In this document: positions 44,129-53,046 of the stretch, in pieces | Numbering within the stretch: the stretch's first letter is position 1 | How the letters are laid out: every line of letters begins with the position of its first letter | DNA from: Schlegelella_A sp963778525 | Lineage (GTDB): Bacteria > Pseudomonadota > Gammaproteobacteria > Burkholderiales > Burkholderiaceae_C | Reading direction: 5' to 3' | DNA length: 64,000 nucleotides | Assembly (NCBI GenBank): GCA_963778525.1 | Contig: CAVZUJ010000009.1 | Location: 310,001-374,000 of the forward strand | Made by a program: the position numbers and the translations under genes | Notes under the pieces: model-generated | What the model was told of the DNA's origin: nothing | Seen by the model: the letters and a program-made list of their open reading frames with translations, nothing else | Database searches by the model: none

Positions 44129-44153
44129 TGTCGACGCCGATTGCGCTGCGCGA

Positions 44154-44753
44154 TCAGCCGCGAACCGCTGCGTTCGTCTTCTCGCGATGGATGCGATGGC
44201 TTTGATGATCGTCGCTGCGCTGCACGCTGGCCTGTTCGTGCGCACCGACGTGGCCGTCGCGACCCGCGGCGTATTCCTTGCTCGCGACATGCGACTGGCC
44301 GCGCTCGAGGCTGCCGGCTTCGCGGTTCGTCAGCGACTTGTTCTGCACGCCCTGCGCGATGCGCGTCTGCTGGTTGATGTTGCGCTGCGTGTCGGCCTGC
44401 ATGCGCTGCGACGAGGCCGACAGCGGATTGCCGTTGACGCCGTTGCTGGTGGCGGCATGGATGTCGCGGCTCGTCTTGTTCTGCGCCGCGTTCAGCTGCG
44501 CCCGCTCGCTGTTGCTGAGCGTGCCGTTCTTCATGTCCTTGGCCTGCAGGTGATCGACACGCGCCTCGTCCTTCTGCAACTGCGCGCCTTCGCGCGTCGT
44601 GATCGTGCCGTTCTGCAGGCCGTTCTCGATGCGCTGCTCCTGGTTCACGTCGCGGCCGACGGTCGAGGCGGCCGTCGTCTGCGCCAGCGCACCGAACGCG
44701 GCGCCGAGGCTCGCCGTCAGAACCAGTGCCTTGATGGTGTGCTTGCGATTCAT
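44154..44753 (-). CDS. Secreted Gln/Asn-rich protein with internal duplication
   Basis: Protein of 199 residues with a Sec signal (MNRKHTIKALVLTASLGAAFGALAQ). Two related segments occur: NQEQRIENGLQNGTITTREG near residue 37 and NQQTRIAQGVQNKSLTNREA near residue 127. Each is followed by a helical L-rich stretch, so the protein looks duplicated. The middle (KNGTLSNSERAQLNAAQN) is a weaker third copy. Similar proteins are annotated as hypothetical in Burkholderiales. A terminator follows its stop. Confidence 0.75.
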   Translation of the reverse strand: MNRKHTIKALVLTASLGAAFGALAQTTAASTVGRDVNQEQRIENGLQNGTITTREGAQLQKDEARVDHLQAKDMKNGTLSNSERAQLNAAQNKTSRDIHAATSNGVNGNPLSASSQRMQADTQRNINQQTRIAQGVQNKSLTNREAGSLERGQSHVASKEYAAGRDGHVGAHEQASVQRSDDHQSHRIHREKTNAAVRG

Positions 44754-44881
44754 GTCGTTGCTCCCTGAGGATCAGGCGATGTGCCTGCAGCCTCCAACGG
44801 CAGCAAGCGGACGATCGTTGACGCTCGACGCGGCGCCGCGTGTGAAGTTTTCTTGCGCCTGTATCGCCGCGTGTGTGCAGC

Positions 44882-45154
44882 TCAACGCGGCTTGCGCTGC
44901 TTCTCGTGCCGAGGCCAGTACGCGAATTCGTCTTCGTGGATCTCGATGTCGAGCTCGCTCACGCGCATCTGCATTCGCTCCTGCACATCGGCCACCGCCT
45001 GGTTGTAGATCGACGGCCCCACTTCTTCGAGAAAGTAGTTGAGCAGCGCGGCGGCCGCGATGTTGCCGATCTTCTCGTCGCGCTCTTCGCGGAAATAGCG
45101 CTCGATCGAAACGATCGCCTCCTGGCGCGCTTCCTTTTGCAGTTCGATGCTCAT
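44882..45154 (-). CDS. DUF2164 family protein
   Basis: Ninety-residue cytoplasmic protein. ELQKEARQEAIVSIERYFREE, followed by KIGNIAAAALLNYFLEEVGPSIYNQAV and a charged end (ELDIEIHEDEFAYW), matches the DUF2164 family, whose function is unknown. ATG 45154 gives the normal family length; longer in-frame starts run over the upstream promoter region. It is divergent from the MFS gene. Confidence 0.85.
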   Translation of the reverse strand: MSIELQKEARQEAIVSIERYFREERDEKIGNIAAAALLNYFLEEVGPSIYNQAVADVQERMQMRVSELDIEIHEDEFAYWPRHEKQRKPR

Positions 45155-45239
45155 GGTCACCTCGGGCGTGGCCAGCGAGGATAGCGGCCGTCCCGTAAGC
45201 TTGCGGCTCGCGCGCCGTTGGCGCGCTTCGTTTTTGTTC

Positions 45240-46688
45240 ATGACCGCCGATTCCGCCATCGCCAAGCCGCTTCAAGACGGCCTGCCTCTGCCGCAGCGCT
45301 ACCGCTCGATGGCCGTCATCCTGCTCGGCATCTCGATGGCGGTGCTCGACGGCAGCATCGTCAATCTCGCGCTGCCGGGCATCGTGCGCGACCTGCACGC
45401 CAGCGCCGCGAGCGCGGTCTGGGTCGTCACCGCGTATCAGGTGGCGACCCTCGTGCTACTGCTGCCCTGCGCGATGCTCGGCGACCTGATCGGCCATCGA
45501 CGCGTCTATCTCGCCGGACTCTTCTTCTTCACGCTGGCCTCGCTCGGCTGCGCGTTCTCGACCTCGCTGACGATGCTCGTGGTGGCGCGCACGCTGCAGG
45601 GCCTCGGTGCCGGCGGGCTGTTCTCGGTGAATGCGTCGCTGGTGCGACGAACCTATCCGCGCCACCAGCTCGGCCGAGGCATCGCCCTGAACTCCTTCGT
45701 CGTCGCCACGGCCTCGGTGGCAGGACCGTCGATCGCCGCGCTGATACTCTCGATCGCCTCCTGGCCCTGGCTCTTCGCCGTCAACCTGCCGCTCGGCATC
45801 CTCGTGTTCTCGCTCGGCTGGTCGGCCTTGCCGCGCGACACCCGTGTCGGGCGGCCCGGCGCCCGCCTCTCGCCCCTCGACGTGCTGCTGAACGTGCTGA
45901 TGTTCGGCCTCATCTTTCTCGGCGCCGATGCGATCGGCGCCCACTTTGCCGGCTCGCCGACCTGGCTCGGTCCGCAGGCGAGTGCGTTGCTCGTGGCCTG
46001 CGGCGCGGCCGTCGCCGTGTTCTACGTGCAGCGGCAACGGCGCCTGACGCATCCGCTCTTTCCGCTCGACCTGCTGCGCATTCCGATCTTCGCGCTCTCG
46101 ATGTGCACCTCGATCGCGGCCTTCGCGGCGCAGACGATGGCCTCCGTCGCACTGCCCTTTCTCATGCTCGAAGCCTGGGGCCGTTCGGCCGCCGCCACGG
46201 GCTTTCTGATCTCGGCGTGGCCGATCGCCACGGTGATGACGGCGCCGATCGCCGGCCGCCTGATCGGACGAGTCGCCGACGGCCTGCTCGGCGCGGTGGG
46301 TCTGGCGCTCATGGCCGCGGGTCTCGCCGCGCTCGCGCTTTTGCCGGCACTGCCCGGCAACGCCGACATCGCCTGGCGCATGGCGCTCTGCGGCGTCGGC
46401 TTCGGCCTGTTCCAGTCACCGAACAATCACACCATCGTCACCTCGACGCCACCGCAACGCAGCGGCGCCGGCAGCGGCATGCTCGGTACCGCGCGGTTGA
46501 GTGGCCAGAGCTTCGGATCGGTCTTGCTCGCGATCATCTTCGGCGCCTTCGGCGCGCACAGCGCGCACGGCCCGAGCATTGCGCTGGCGACCGCTGCGGT
46601 GTTCTCCGCCGTCGCCGGCATCTTCAGCGGCATGCGCCTGCGCGCGACGGCGCCGGATTCAGGCCGCGCTGTCGCGGCGCAGCGCTAG
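45240..46688 (+). CDS. MFS transporter, DHA2 (EmrB/QacA) family
   Basis: Drug:H+ antiporter-type exporter of about 482 residues with fourteen expected membrane helices. Motifs are SMAVLDGSIVNLALPGI (motif D1), MLGDLIGHRRVYLAG (motif A), ARTLQGLGAGGLF (motif B) and NSFVVATASVAGPSIAAL (motif C-like). The substrate is unknown. ATG 45240 begins the first conserved segment. Its end overlaps the dehydratase gene on the other strand by 30 bases. Confidence 0.88.
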   Translation: MTADSAIAKPLQDGLPLPQRYRSMAVILLGISMAVLDGSIVNLALPGIVRDLHASAASAVWVVTAYQVATLVLLLPCAMLGDLIGHRRVYLAGLFFFTLASLGCAFSTSLTMLVVARTLQGLGAGGLFSVNASLVRRTYPRHQLGRGIALNSFVVATASVAGPSIAALILSIASWPWLFAVNLPLGILVFSLGWSALPRDTRVGRPGARLSPLDVLLNVLMFGLIFLGADAIGAHFAGSPTWLGPQASALLVACGAAVAVFYVQRQRRLTHPLFPLDLLRIPIFALSMCTSIAAFAAQTMASVALPFLMLEAWGRSAAATGFLISAWPIATVMTAPIAGRLIGRVADGLLGAVGLALMAAGLAALALLPALPGNADIAWRMALCGVGFGLFQSPNNHTIVTSTPPQRSGAGSGMLGTARLSGQSFGSVLLAIIFGAFGAHSAHGPSIALATAAVFSAVAGIFSGMRLRATAPDSGRAVAAQR

Positions 46689-48396
46689 CGGTTCTTCGTC
46701 GGGCCACTCGACGGCGCCCGAGTGCGTCACCGCGCCCAGGTGCGCCGGTCCCACGAGCTGCGCATATTTCTCGAGCACGCCGGCAAGACGCTCGCGCGGT
46801 GCCGGCCGATGCGCGGCACGCCGGCGCGACAGCTCGGCCGCATCGACGAGCAGGTCGAGGCTGCGGGCTTCGCCATCGATGCGGATCCTGTCCCCCTCGC
46901 GCACCAGCGCGATGGGTCCGCCGAGCGCCGCCTCGGGGCCGACGTAGCCCACCATCAGGCCGCGCGTGGCACCGGAGAAGCGACCATCGGTGATGAGCGC
47001 CACGCGCTCGCCCATGCCCTGGCCGTAGACCAGCGCAGTGACGCCGAGCATCTCGCGCATGCCCGGCCCGCCGCGCGGGCCTTCGTTGCGGATCACCAGC
47101 ACCTCGCCGGCGGCGTAGCGGCGTTCGGTGACCGCGGCAAAGGCGTCTTCCTCGCATTCGAAGACGCGCGCCGGCCCTTCGAACACCGCGCTCTTCAGGC
47201 CGGCCACCTTGATCAGGGCGCCATCGGGCGCGAGGCTGCCCTTGAGCACGACGACGCCACCGGTGGGTTGCAGCGCCGCGCTCGTGGCACGCACGACTTC
47301 GCCATCGGGTGCCTTCTGTGCCGACAGTTCCTCGGAAAGCGTGCGGCCCGAGAGCGCGAGCGTGTCGCCATGCAGATAGCCGCCGTCGAGCAGCGCCTTC
47401 AGCACCGAGGCGACGCCGCCGGCGCGGTGCAGGTCGACGGCGAGAAAGCGGCCGCCCGGCTGCAGGTCGGCGATGAGCGGCGTGCGGGCGAAGACCTCGG
47501 CCACGTCGTCGAGCGAGAAGCGGATGCCGGCCTCGTGCGCGATCGCCGGCAGATGCAGGCCGGCGTTGGTCGAGCCGCCGGTGGCAGCGACCGCGGCGCA
47601 GGCGTTCTCCAGCGACTTGCGCGTGACCAGGTCGCGCGGCAGCGGGCCGCCGTCGCGCAGGATCTCGGTCACGCGGCGGCCGGCCCGGCGCGCCATCGCC
47701 AGGCGCTCGGCATACGCCGCCGGCAGCATCGCCGAACCGGGCAGCGCGAGGCCCAGGGTCTCGGCCACCATCGCCATCGTGTTGGCGGTGAACTGGCCCG
47801 GACACGAGCCGAGCGTCGGTGCGCAGGCGTGGCCCAGCTCGTCGAGCTCGGCCTCGGTCATGCGGCCGGCGAGCACCGAGCCGACGCCCTCGTAGGCGGT
47901 GAGGATGGTCACGTCCTTGCCGCGCCAGGTGCCGGGCAGCATCGCCCCGCCGTAGACGAAGACGCTCGGGCAGTTGAGGCGCACCATCGCCATCATCACG
48001 CCGGGCAAGGTCTTGTCGCAGCCGGCGAAGCCGACGAGCGCGTCGTAGGCGTGGGCGCGCACGACCGCCTCGATCGAATCGGCGATGAGCTCGCGCGAGA
48101 CCAGGCTCATGCGCATGCCCTTGTGGTTCATCGAGACGCCGTCGGAGACCGAGATGGTCGTGAACTGGATCGGGATCGCGCCGCCGGCTGCGACGCCGAG
48201 GCGCGCCGCATCGGCCTGCGGCCCCGAGCGACATCGAGCACGGCGTGTTCTCGCCGTGCTGGCTGACGATGCCCACGAAGGGCTTGCCGAAGTCTTCGTC
48301 GCCGACGCCGGTGGCGCGCAGGAAGGCGCGATGCGGGGCGCGATCGAGGCCGTCGGTGATGATGGCCGAGCGGAGCTTCTTCTTCGCTGCGGTCAT
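46659..48396 (-). CDS. IlvD/Edd-family dehydratase, apparent frameshift
   Basis: Fe-S dehydratase of about 578 residues when corrected. The N-terminus AAKKKLRSAIITDGLDRAPHR leads to the cluster cysteine in GENTPCSMSLG. One extra G in the run 48222-48225 breaks the frame, which then reads PQADAARLGVAAG. The rest shows FAGCDKTLPGVMMAM, LGSCPGQFTANTM, PTGGVVVLKGSLAPDG and DGRFSGATRG. Family members are dihydroxyacid dehydratase (IlvD), 6-phosphogluconate dehydratase (Edd) and aldonate dehydratases. It starts by ATGA overlap with the GarR-like gene, so an aldonate or aldarate substrate is likelier than branched-chain synthesis. Confidence 0.85.
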
Positions 48397-49325
48397 CTCT
48401 TCGTCCTCGGCGCTGCACCCGCGCTGATCTCGGTGCCGCTCTGGCGTTCGACCCAGCGCACCAGCTCGCTGACGCTCGCCTCGGGCGCGGCCGCGTCGGC
48501 CGCGGCGCGCCAGAGCTTCTGCGTCAACGCGCTCAGCGGCGCCGGTGTGCCCGTGCTCTCGGCGAGCTGCATCGCGATGCCGATGTCCTTGACCATCAGC
48601 GCGAGCTTGAACGGGTCGTCGAAGCGTCGGCTGATGACGCGCTGCTTGATGTGCGTCTGCGCCACCCAGGACATGCCGGTCGAGACGTTGAGCACATCGA
48701 CCATCGCTTCCGGGTCGAGGCCGTAGCGCTTGCCCATCGCCAGGCCTTCGCTCAGGGCGAGCAGGTTGACCGAGGTGATGAGGTTGTTCAGGCATTTCAT
48801 GGCATGCCCGGCGCCGAGGCCACCGACATGGAAGATCGACTTGCCCATCTTCTCGAGCAGCGGCCGCACGCGTTCGAGGTCGGCCTCTGCGCCGCCGACC
48901 ATGAAGACCAGCTCGGCGGCCTTGGCGCCCCACTCCGCGCCGGAGACCGGCGCATCGACCATGGCTACGCCGCGCTCGGCCAGGCGCGCCGCGGTCTGCT
49001 CGGTGAGCCAGGGTTCGGACGACGAGGTGTCGAGCAGCAGCGCCCCCGGGCGCAGGCCGCGCAGCAGGCCGTCCTCGCCTTCGACGAGCGCCTGGACGAC
49101 GGCGCCGTTCGGCACCATCGTGACGACGATGTCGGTTCGCGCCGCGAGCTCGGCGGGCGTGCTCGCCGCATGCGCGCCGGCGAGCGTTGCGGCGAGGTCG
49201 GGCGCCAGCCCCGGCACGACGTCGTACAGCGTCATCGCGTAGCCTGCGGCGGCGAGGTGCGAGGCCATCGGCCGACCCATGACGCCGAGACCGACGAAGC
49301 CGATGGACGGTGGGCGCGAAGTCAT
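48393..49325 (-). CDS. HIBADH-family reductase, GarR-like
   Basis: Beta-hydroxyacid dehydrogenase of 310 residues. It has Rossmann GFVGLGVMGRPMASHL, substrate-site DAPVSGAEWGA, the helix GHAMKCLNNLI with catalytic lysine, and a C-terminal KDIGIAMQLAES. Characterised relatives are tartronate semialdehyde reductase (GarR/GlxR) and 3-hydroxyisobutyrate dehydrogenase. With KDG aldolase and glucarate dehydratase in the same window, reduction of tartronate semialdehyde to glycerate is the natural assignment, though inferred. First gene of the operon with the dehydratase. Confidence 0.85.
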   Translation of the reverse strand: MTSRPPSIGFVGLGVMGRPMASHLAAAGYAMTLYDVVPGLAPDLAATLAGAHAASTPAELAARTDIVVTMVPNGAVVQALVEGEDGLLRGLRPGALLLDTSSSEPWLTEQTAARLAERGVAMVDAPVSGAEWGAKAAELVFMVGGAEADLERVRPLLEKMGKSIFHVGGLGAGHAMKCLNNLITSVNLLALSEGLAMGKRYGLDPEAMVDVLNVSTGMSWVAQTHIKQRVISRRFDDPFKLALMVKDIGIAMQLAESTGTPAPLSALTQKLWRAAADAAAPEASVSELVRWVERQSGTEISAGAAPRTKR

Positions 49326-49382
49326 GGCGTTCAGGGTTAACGAGGAAAGGGGCTGCGCGAATATCCGTCGGCAGGCTCGCCC

Positions 49383-49403
49383 CATGCAGGCAAACACTGC
49401 ATG
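49383..49403. promoter_or_regulatory. Inverted repeat in the GarR-like/TRAP divergent gap
   Basis: Perfect 7-bp arms CATGCAG and CTGCATG separated by seven bases (GCAAACA). It lies between divergent genes, about 60 bases from each start. Likely an operator for a regulator not encoded next to it. Confidence 0.5.
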
Positions 49404-49464
49404 ACCGGCGCTCGATGGACGATACACTTTTCGCAGCCGAAACCGTCCCTCTGGAGACTCCCGC

Positions 49465-50496
49465 ATGAAGGCTCACCGCATCTTCGCTTCGCTCGCTGCA
49501 GCGCTCGCACTCATCGCCGGCGCATCCGGCGCGTCGGCCCAAACGGTGCTGACGATGTCGAGCTGGGTCCCGCCCACCCACTCGCTGACCCGTGACGTGC
49601 TGCAGGTCTGGGCCAAGCAGGTCGAGCAGGCGACCAACGGCCGGGTCAAGTTCGAGATGCTGCCCAAGCATCCGTCGGCCGCGCCCGGCACCTTCGATGC
49701 GGTGCGCGACGACCTGGTCGACGTTTCCTTCGTCACCGCCAGCTACACGCCGGCGCGCCATCCGCTGCCGCTGATGGCCGAGCTGCCGGGGTCCGGTGCC
49801 ACCGCCGAGATCAACTCGGTCGCGTTCTCGCGCGTGCACTGGAAGTACTTCCAGCCGGCCAACGAATACAAGGGCGTGAAGCTGCTCGGCGTGTTCACCC
49901 ACGGGCCGGGCCAGATGTTCACGGTGAAGAAGCAGGTCACTTCGGTCGCCGATCTCGCCGGCATGAAGATCCGCACCGGCGGCGGCATTTCTGAAGCGGC
50001 CGCGAAGCTGCTCGGTGCCTCGCCCTTCGTCAAGCCAGCGCCGGAGTCGTACGAGCTGCTGTCGAGCGGCGTCGCAGACGGTACGTTCTTCCCGATCGAA
50101 TCGATCAAGTCGTTCAACCTCGACAAGGTCGTCAAGTACGCGACCTTCTTCCCGGGCGGCTTCTACTCGTCGTCGTTCGGCTTCTTCATGAACCAGGACA
50201 AGTGGGACAAGCTGTCGAAGCAGGACCAGGACGCGATCATGTCGGTCTCGGGCGAGCACCTCGCACGCCTGGCCGGCAAGTCGTGGGACGCGGCTGATCG
50301 CGGTGGCCTCGAGGCGCTCAAGGCCGCCAACGTGACGATCATCGAAGCCAGCCCGGCTTTCGTCGCCGATGTGCGCCAGCGCACCGCGCCGCTGGTGCAG
50401 GAGTGGATCAAGTCGGCCAACGCCAAGGGCGTCGACGGCGCCGCGGCCTGGGCCATGTACCAGGACGAGCTGAAGCAGGTCGCCGCCGGGAAGTAG
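49465..50496 (+). CDS. TRAP transporter binding protein DctP, system 1
   Basis: Periplasmic binding protein of 343 residues with a Sec signal (IFASLAAALALIAGASGASAQ). The TRAP DctP fold is shown by LTMSSWVPPTHSLTRDVLQVWAKQVEQATNGRV, the DLAGMKIRTGGG segment and an SSSFGFFMN strand. The ATG has GGAG upstream. It supplies substrate to the DctQ and DctM proteins encoded at 51248 and 51751. Substrate is unproven; neighbours suggest a sugar acid. Confidence 0.9.
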   Translation: MKAHRIFASLAAALALIAGASGASAQTVLTMSSWVPPTHSLTRDVLQVWAKQVEQATNGRVKFEMLPKHPSAAPGTFDAVRDDLVDVSFVTASYTPARHPLPLMAELPGSGATAEINSVAFSRVHWKYFQPANEYKGVKLLGVFTHGPGQMFTVKKQVTSVADLAGMKIRTGGGISEAAAKLLGASPFVKPAPESYELLSSGVADGTFFPIESIKSFNLDKVVKYATFFPGGFYSSSFGFFMNQDKWDKLSKQDQDAIMSVSGEHLARLAGKSWDAADRGGLEALKAANVTIIEASPAFVADVRQRTAPLVQEWIKSANAKGVDGAAAWAMYQDELKQVAAGK

Positions 50497-50501
50497 CCGG
50501 C

Positions 50502-51251
50502 GTGGCGATCTCCGAACTGCTCGAGGCCGCGCCGGCCGCCGGCCTCGACCCGCGTGCCGCGCTGACGCGCTGCGCCTGGATCCTTGCCGACGAGGGCCAC
50601 GAGTCGGGCCTCGCCGGCCAGCTCACCGCACGCGGCCCCGACGACGGCACCTACTGGACGCTGCCTCTGGGACTCGCCTTCGACGAGGCCGAAGAGGCCT
50701 CCTGGCTGCTCATCGACGACACGCTGAACGTACGCGCCGGCTCGGGCTCGTACGGCATCCGCGAGCCGAACCCGGCGACCCGCTTTCATCTGTGGGTCTA
50801 TCGCGCCCGTCCCGACGTTGCCGCCATCGTCCACACCCATCCGCCGGCAGCCTCGGCGCTGGCCGCGGCCGCGCAGCCGCTCATCGTCGGCCACATGGAC
50901 GCGACGCCGCTGTTCGACGACATCGCGTTCCTGCCTGAGTGGCCGGGCCTGCCGACCGCCGATCGCGAAGGCGAGCTGATCGCCGCCGGTCTCGGCGCCA
51001 GGCACGCCATGCTGCTCGCGCACCACGGCCTGCTTGCGGCCGGCCGCGGCGTGCCGGAGGCCGCGTTTCTCGCCGTCTTCATCGAGCGCATGGCGCGCCT
51101 GCAGATCGATGCCGCGAAGGTCGGCGGCGTGCGGCCGATCGACGCCGGCGAGGCGCGCCGCGCGCGCGACTTCCTGCGCACCGATCGCATCATGAACGCC
51201 ACCTTCAACGCCTGGTCGCGGCGCGCCGAGCGGCGCCGCCGGCGGGGGTGA
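50502..51251 (+). CDS. Class II aldolase/adducin family protein
   Basis: Protein of 249 residues with a class II aldolase fold: GHESGLAGQLTARGPDDGTYW, zinc histidines in IVHTHPPAASAL and LAHHGLLAAGRG, and LQIDAAKVGGVRPI. It begins at GTG 50502, five bases after the TRAP DctP stop, and its stop overlaps the DctQ start as GTGA. Embedding inside the TRAP operon suggests it acts on the imported compound. Adducin-like members without proven chemistry are an alternative. Confidence 0.85.
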   Translation: MAISELLEAAPAAGLDPRAALTRCAWILADEGHESGLAGQLTARGPDDGTYWTLPLGLAFDEAEEASWLLIDDTLNVRAGSGSYGIREPNPATRFHLWVYRARPDVAAIVHTHPPAASALAAAAQPLIVGHMDATPLFDDIAFLPEWPGLPTADREGELIAAGLGARHAMLLAHHGLLAAGRGVPEAAFLAVFIERMARLQIDAAKVGGVRPIDAGEARRARDFLRTDRIMNATFNAWSRRAERRRRRG

Positions 51252-51754
51252 GCACGCGCTGGGCCGACCGGCTCGAGACCGCCCTCGGCGCGGCTTCCGC
51301 GGTCGTGCTGTTCGTGATGATGCTGGTGACGGCCGTCGACGTCGCCGGCCGCTATCTCTTCAGCCTGCCGCTTCCCGGCGGCTTCGAGATGACCGAGATG
51401 ATGCTGGCGGCGCTCATCTACTGCGGCCTGCCGATCGTCTCGCTGCGCCGCGCCCACATCGTCATCGACACCCTCGATCCGTTCTTCCCGAGGCCGTTCA
51501 AGCGCGCCCTCGACGTGATGGCCGATTCGGTCTGCTTCGTCACGCTCGCCGGCATCGGCTGGCTCATCTTCCGGCGCGCCATGCGCGTCGCCGACTACGG
51601 CGACACGACCAACGTGCTGAAGCTGCCGCTGGCGCCGGTGGCCTACCTGATGGGCGCGATGATCGTCGTCGCCGCGCTGGTCCACCTGATCCTGATCTTC
51701 GTGCCGCACGCCGTCCACACCGGTGTCGATCCGACCCTGGGCGCACCCGAATGA
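51248..51754 (+). CDS. TRAP transporter small permease DctQ, system 1
   Basis: Small membrane subunit of 168 residues with four hydrophobic segments (ASAVVLFVMMLVTAVDVAGRYLF, MMLAALIYCGLPIVSL, VCFVTLAGIGWLIF, YLMGAMIVVAALVHLILIFV). The motif VDVAGRYLFSLPLPGGFEMTE is typical. Starts at GTG 51248 coupled to the aldolase stop, and overlaps DctM as ATGA. Confidence 0.9.
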   Translation: MSTRWADRLETALGAASAVVLFVMMLVTAVDVAGRYLFSLPLPGGFEMTEMMLAALIYCGLPIVSLRRAHIVIDTLDPFFPRPFKRALDVMADSVCFVTLAGIGWLIFRRAMRVADYGDTTNVLKLPLAPVAYLMGAMIVVAALVHLILIFVPHAVHTGVDPTLGAPE

Positions 51755-53046
51755 GCGAAGCCTTCGCCGGCCTCGCGGCCATGCTCGTGCTCTCGTTCCT
51801 GCGCGTGCCGATCGCGTTCTCGATGGGGCTGATCGGATTCCTCGGCGTCTGGTGGATGCGCGGCCTCAGCATCTCGATGGCTTCGGCAACGACGGTCGTC
51901 TACGAGTCGGGCTTCCAGTACACGCTGTCGGTGGTGCCGCTCTTCATCCTGATGGGCAACTTCGTCACCCGCGCCGGCATGTCGAAGGAGCTCTACCGCG
52001 CCGCGCATACCTTCGTCGGCCACCTGCGCGGCGGCCTGGCGATGGCGACCGTGATCGCCTGCGGCGGCTTCGGCGCGATCTGCGGCTCGTCGATCGCGAC
52101 CTCGGCGACGATGACCCACGTCGCCTACCCCTCGATGCGCGACCACGGCTACAGCGACGCCCTCGCCGCAGGCTCGATCGCCGCCGGCGGCACGCTCGGC
52201 ATCCTGATCCCGCCGTCGACCATCATGGTGATCTACGGGATCATCACCGACACCAGCATCGGCAAGCTGTTCGCGGCCGGCGTGCTGCCCGGCCTGGTGG
52301 CGATCCTGTTGCTCTGTGTCGCGGTCCAGTACATGACCTGGCGCGACCCCGCCGCCGGGCCGCGCGCCGAGCGCGCGCCGTGGGGCGAACGGCTGGCCGC
52401 GTTGAGGGACGTCTGGGCCGTGGCGCTGCTTTTCATCATCGTCATGGGCGGCATCTACGGCGGCGTCTTCACGGCCACGGAGGGCGCCGGCGTCGGCGCT
52501 TTCGGCGCCTTCGTCTTCGCCTTGCTGCGTCGGGCGCTCACGCCGCGCGTGTTGTTCGAGGTGCTGGTCGAGAGCGCGCGCACGACCGCGATGCTGTTCA
52601 TGATCCTGGTCGGCGCGCTGGTCTTCACCAACTTCCTCAACTACACGACCATGCCCGGCGACCTGAAGGCGCTGGTGCTGCACTACGCGCTCCATCCGGT
52701 CTGGGTGATGGCGGCGATCTGCTTCATCTACGTCGCCCTCGGCACGGTCATGGAGGAGCTCTCGATCGTCCTGCTCACCGTCCCGGTGTTCTTCCCGCTC
52801 GTCGTCGGCCTCGGCTACGACCCGGTCTGGTTCGGCATCATCATCGTCGTCGTCATGCAGATCGGCCTGATCAGCCCGCCGGTCGGCATGAACATGTTCG
52901 TCGTCAAGAGCATGCTGCCGCACATCCCGACCCGAACCGTCTTTCGCGGCGTGCTGCCGTTCGTGTGGGCCGAGATCGGCCTGCTCGCGATCGTCGTCGC
53001 CTTTCCCTGGCTCAGCCTGGTGCTGCCGCGGCTGATGAAGCTCTAG
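51751..53046 (+). CDS. TRAP transporter large permease DctM, system 1
   Basis: Large permease of 431 residues with about twelve membrane helices. It has the signature GGFGAICGSSIATSATM, then IPPSTIMVIYGIITDTSIGKLFAAGVLPG and the C-terminal ISPPVGMNMFVVKSM. Completes TRAP system 1. Its stop shares CTAG with the stop of the lactonase gene on the other strand. Confidence 0.92.
   Translation: MSEAFAGLAAMLVLSFLRVPIAFSMGLIGFLGVWWMRGLSISMASATTVVYESGFQYTLSVVPLFILMGNFVTRAGMSKELYRAAHTFVGHLRGGLAMATVIACGGFGAICGSSIATSATMTHVAYPSMRDHGYSDALAAGSIAAGGTLGILIPPSTIMVIYGIITDTSIGKLFAAGVLPGLVAILLLCVAVQYMTWRDPAAGPRAERAPWGERLAALRDVWAVALLFIIVMGGIYGGVFTATEGAGVGAFGAFVFALLRRALTPRVLFEVLVESARTTAMLFMILVGALVFTNFLNYTTMPGDLKALVLHYALHPVWVMAAICFIYVALGTVMEELSIVLLTVPVFFPLVVGLGYDPVWFGIIIVVVMQIGLISPPVGMNMFVVKSMLPHIPTRTVFRGVLPFVWAEIGLLAIVVAFPWLSLVLPRLMKL

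Noticed and set aside
46624..50259. A 1211-codon open frame on the minus strand
   Set aside because: It includes the first residues of the dehydratase by chance but otherwise shadows several real genes on both strands. It has no consistent protein composition.
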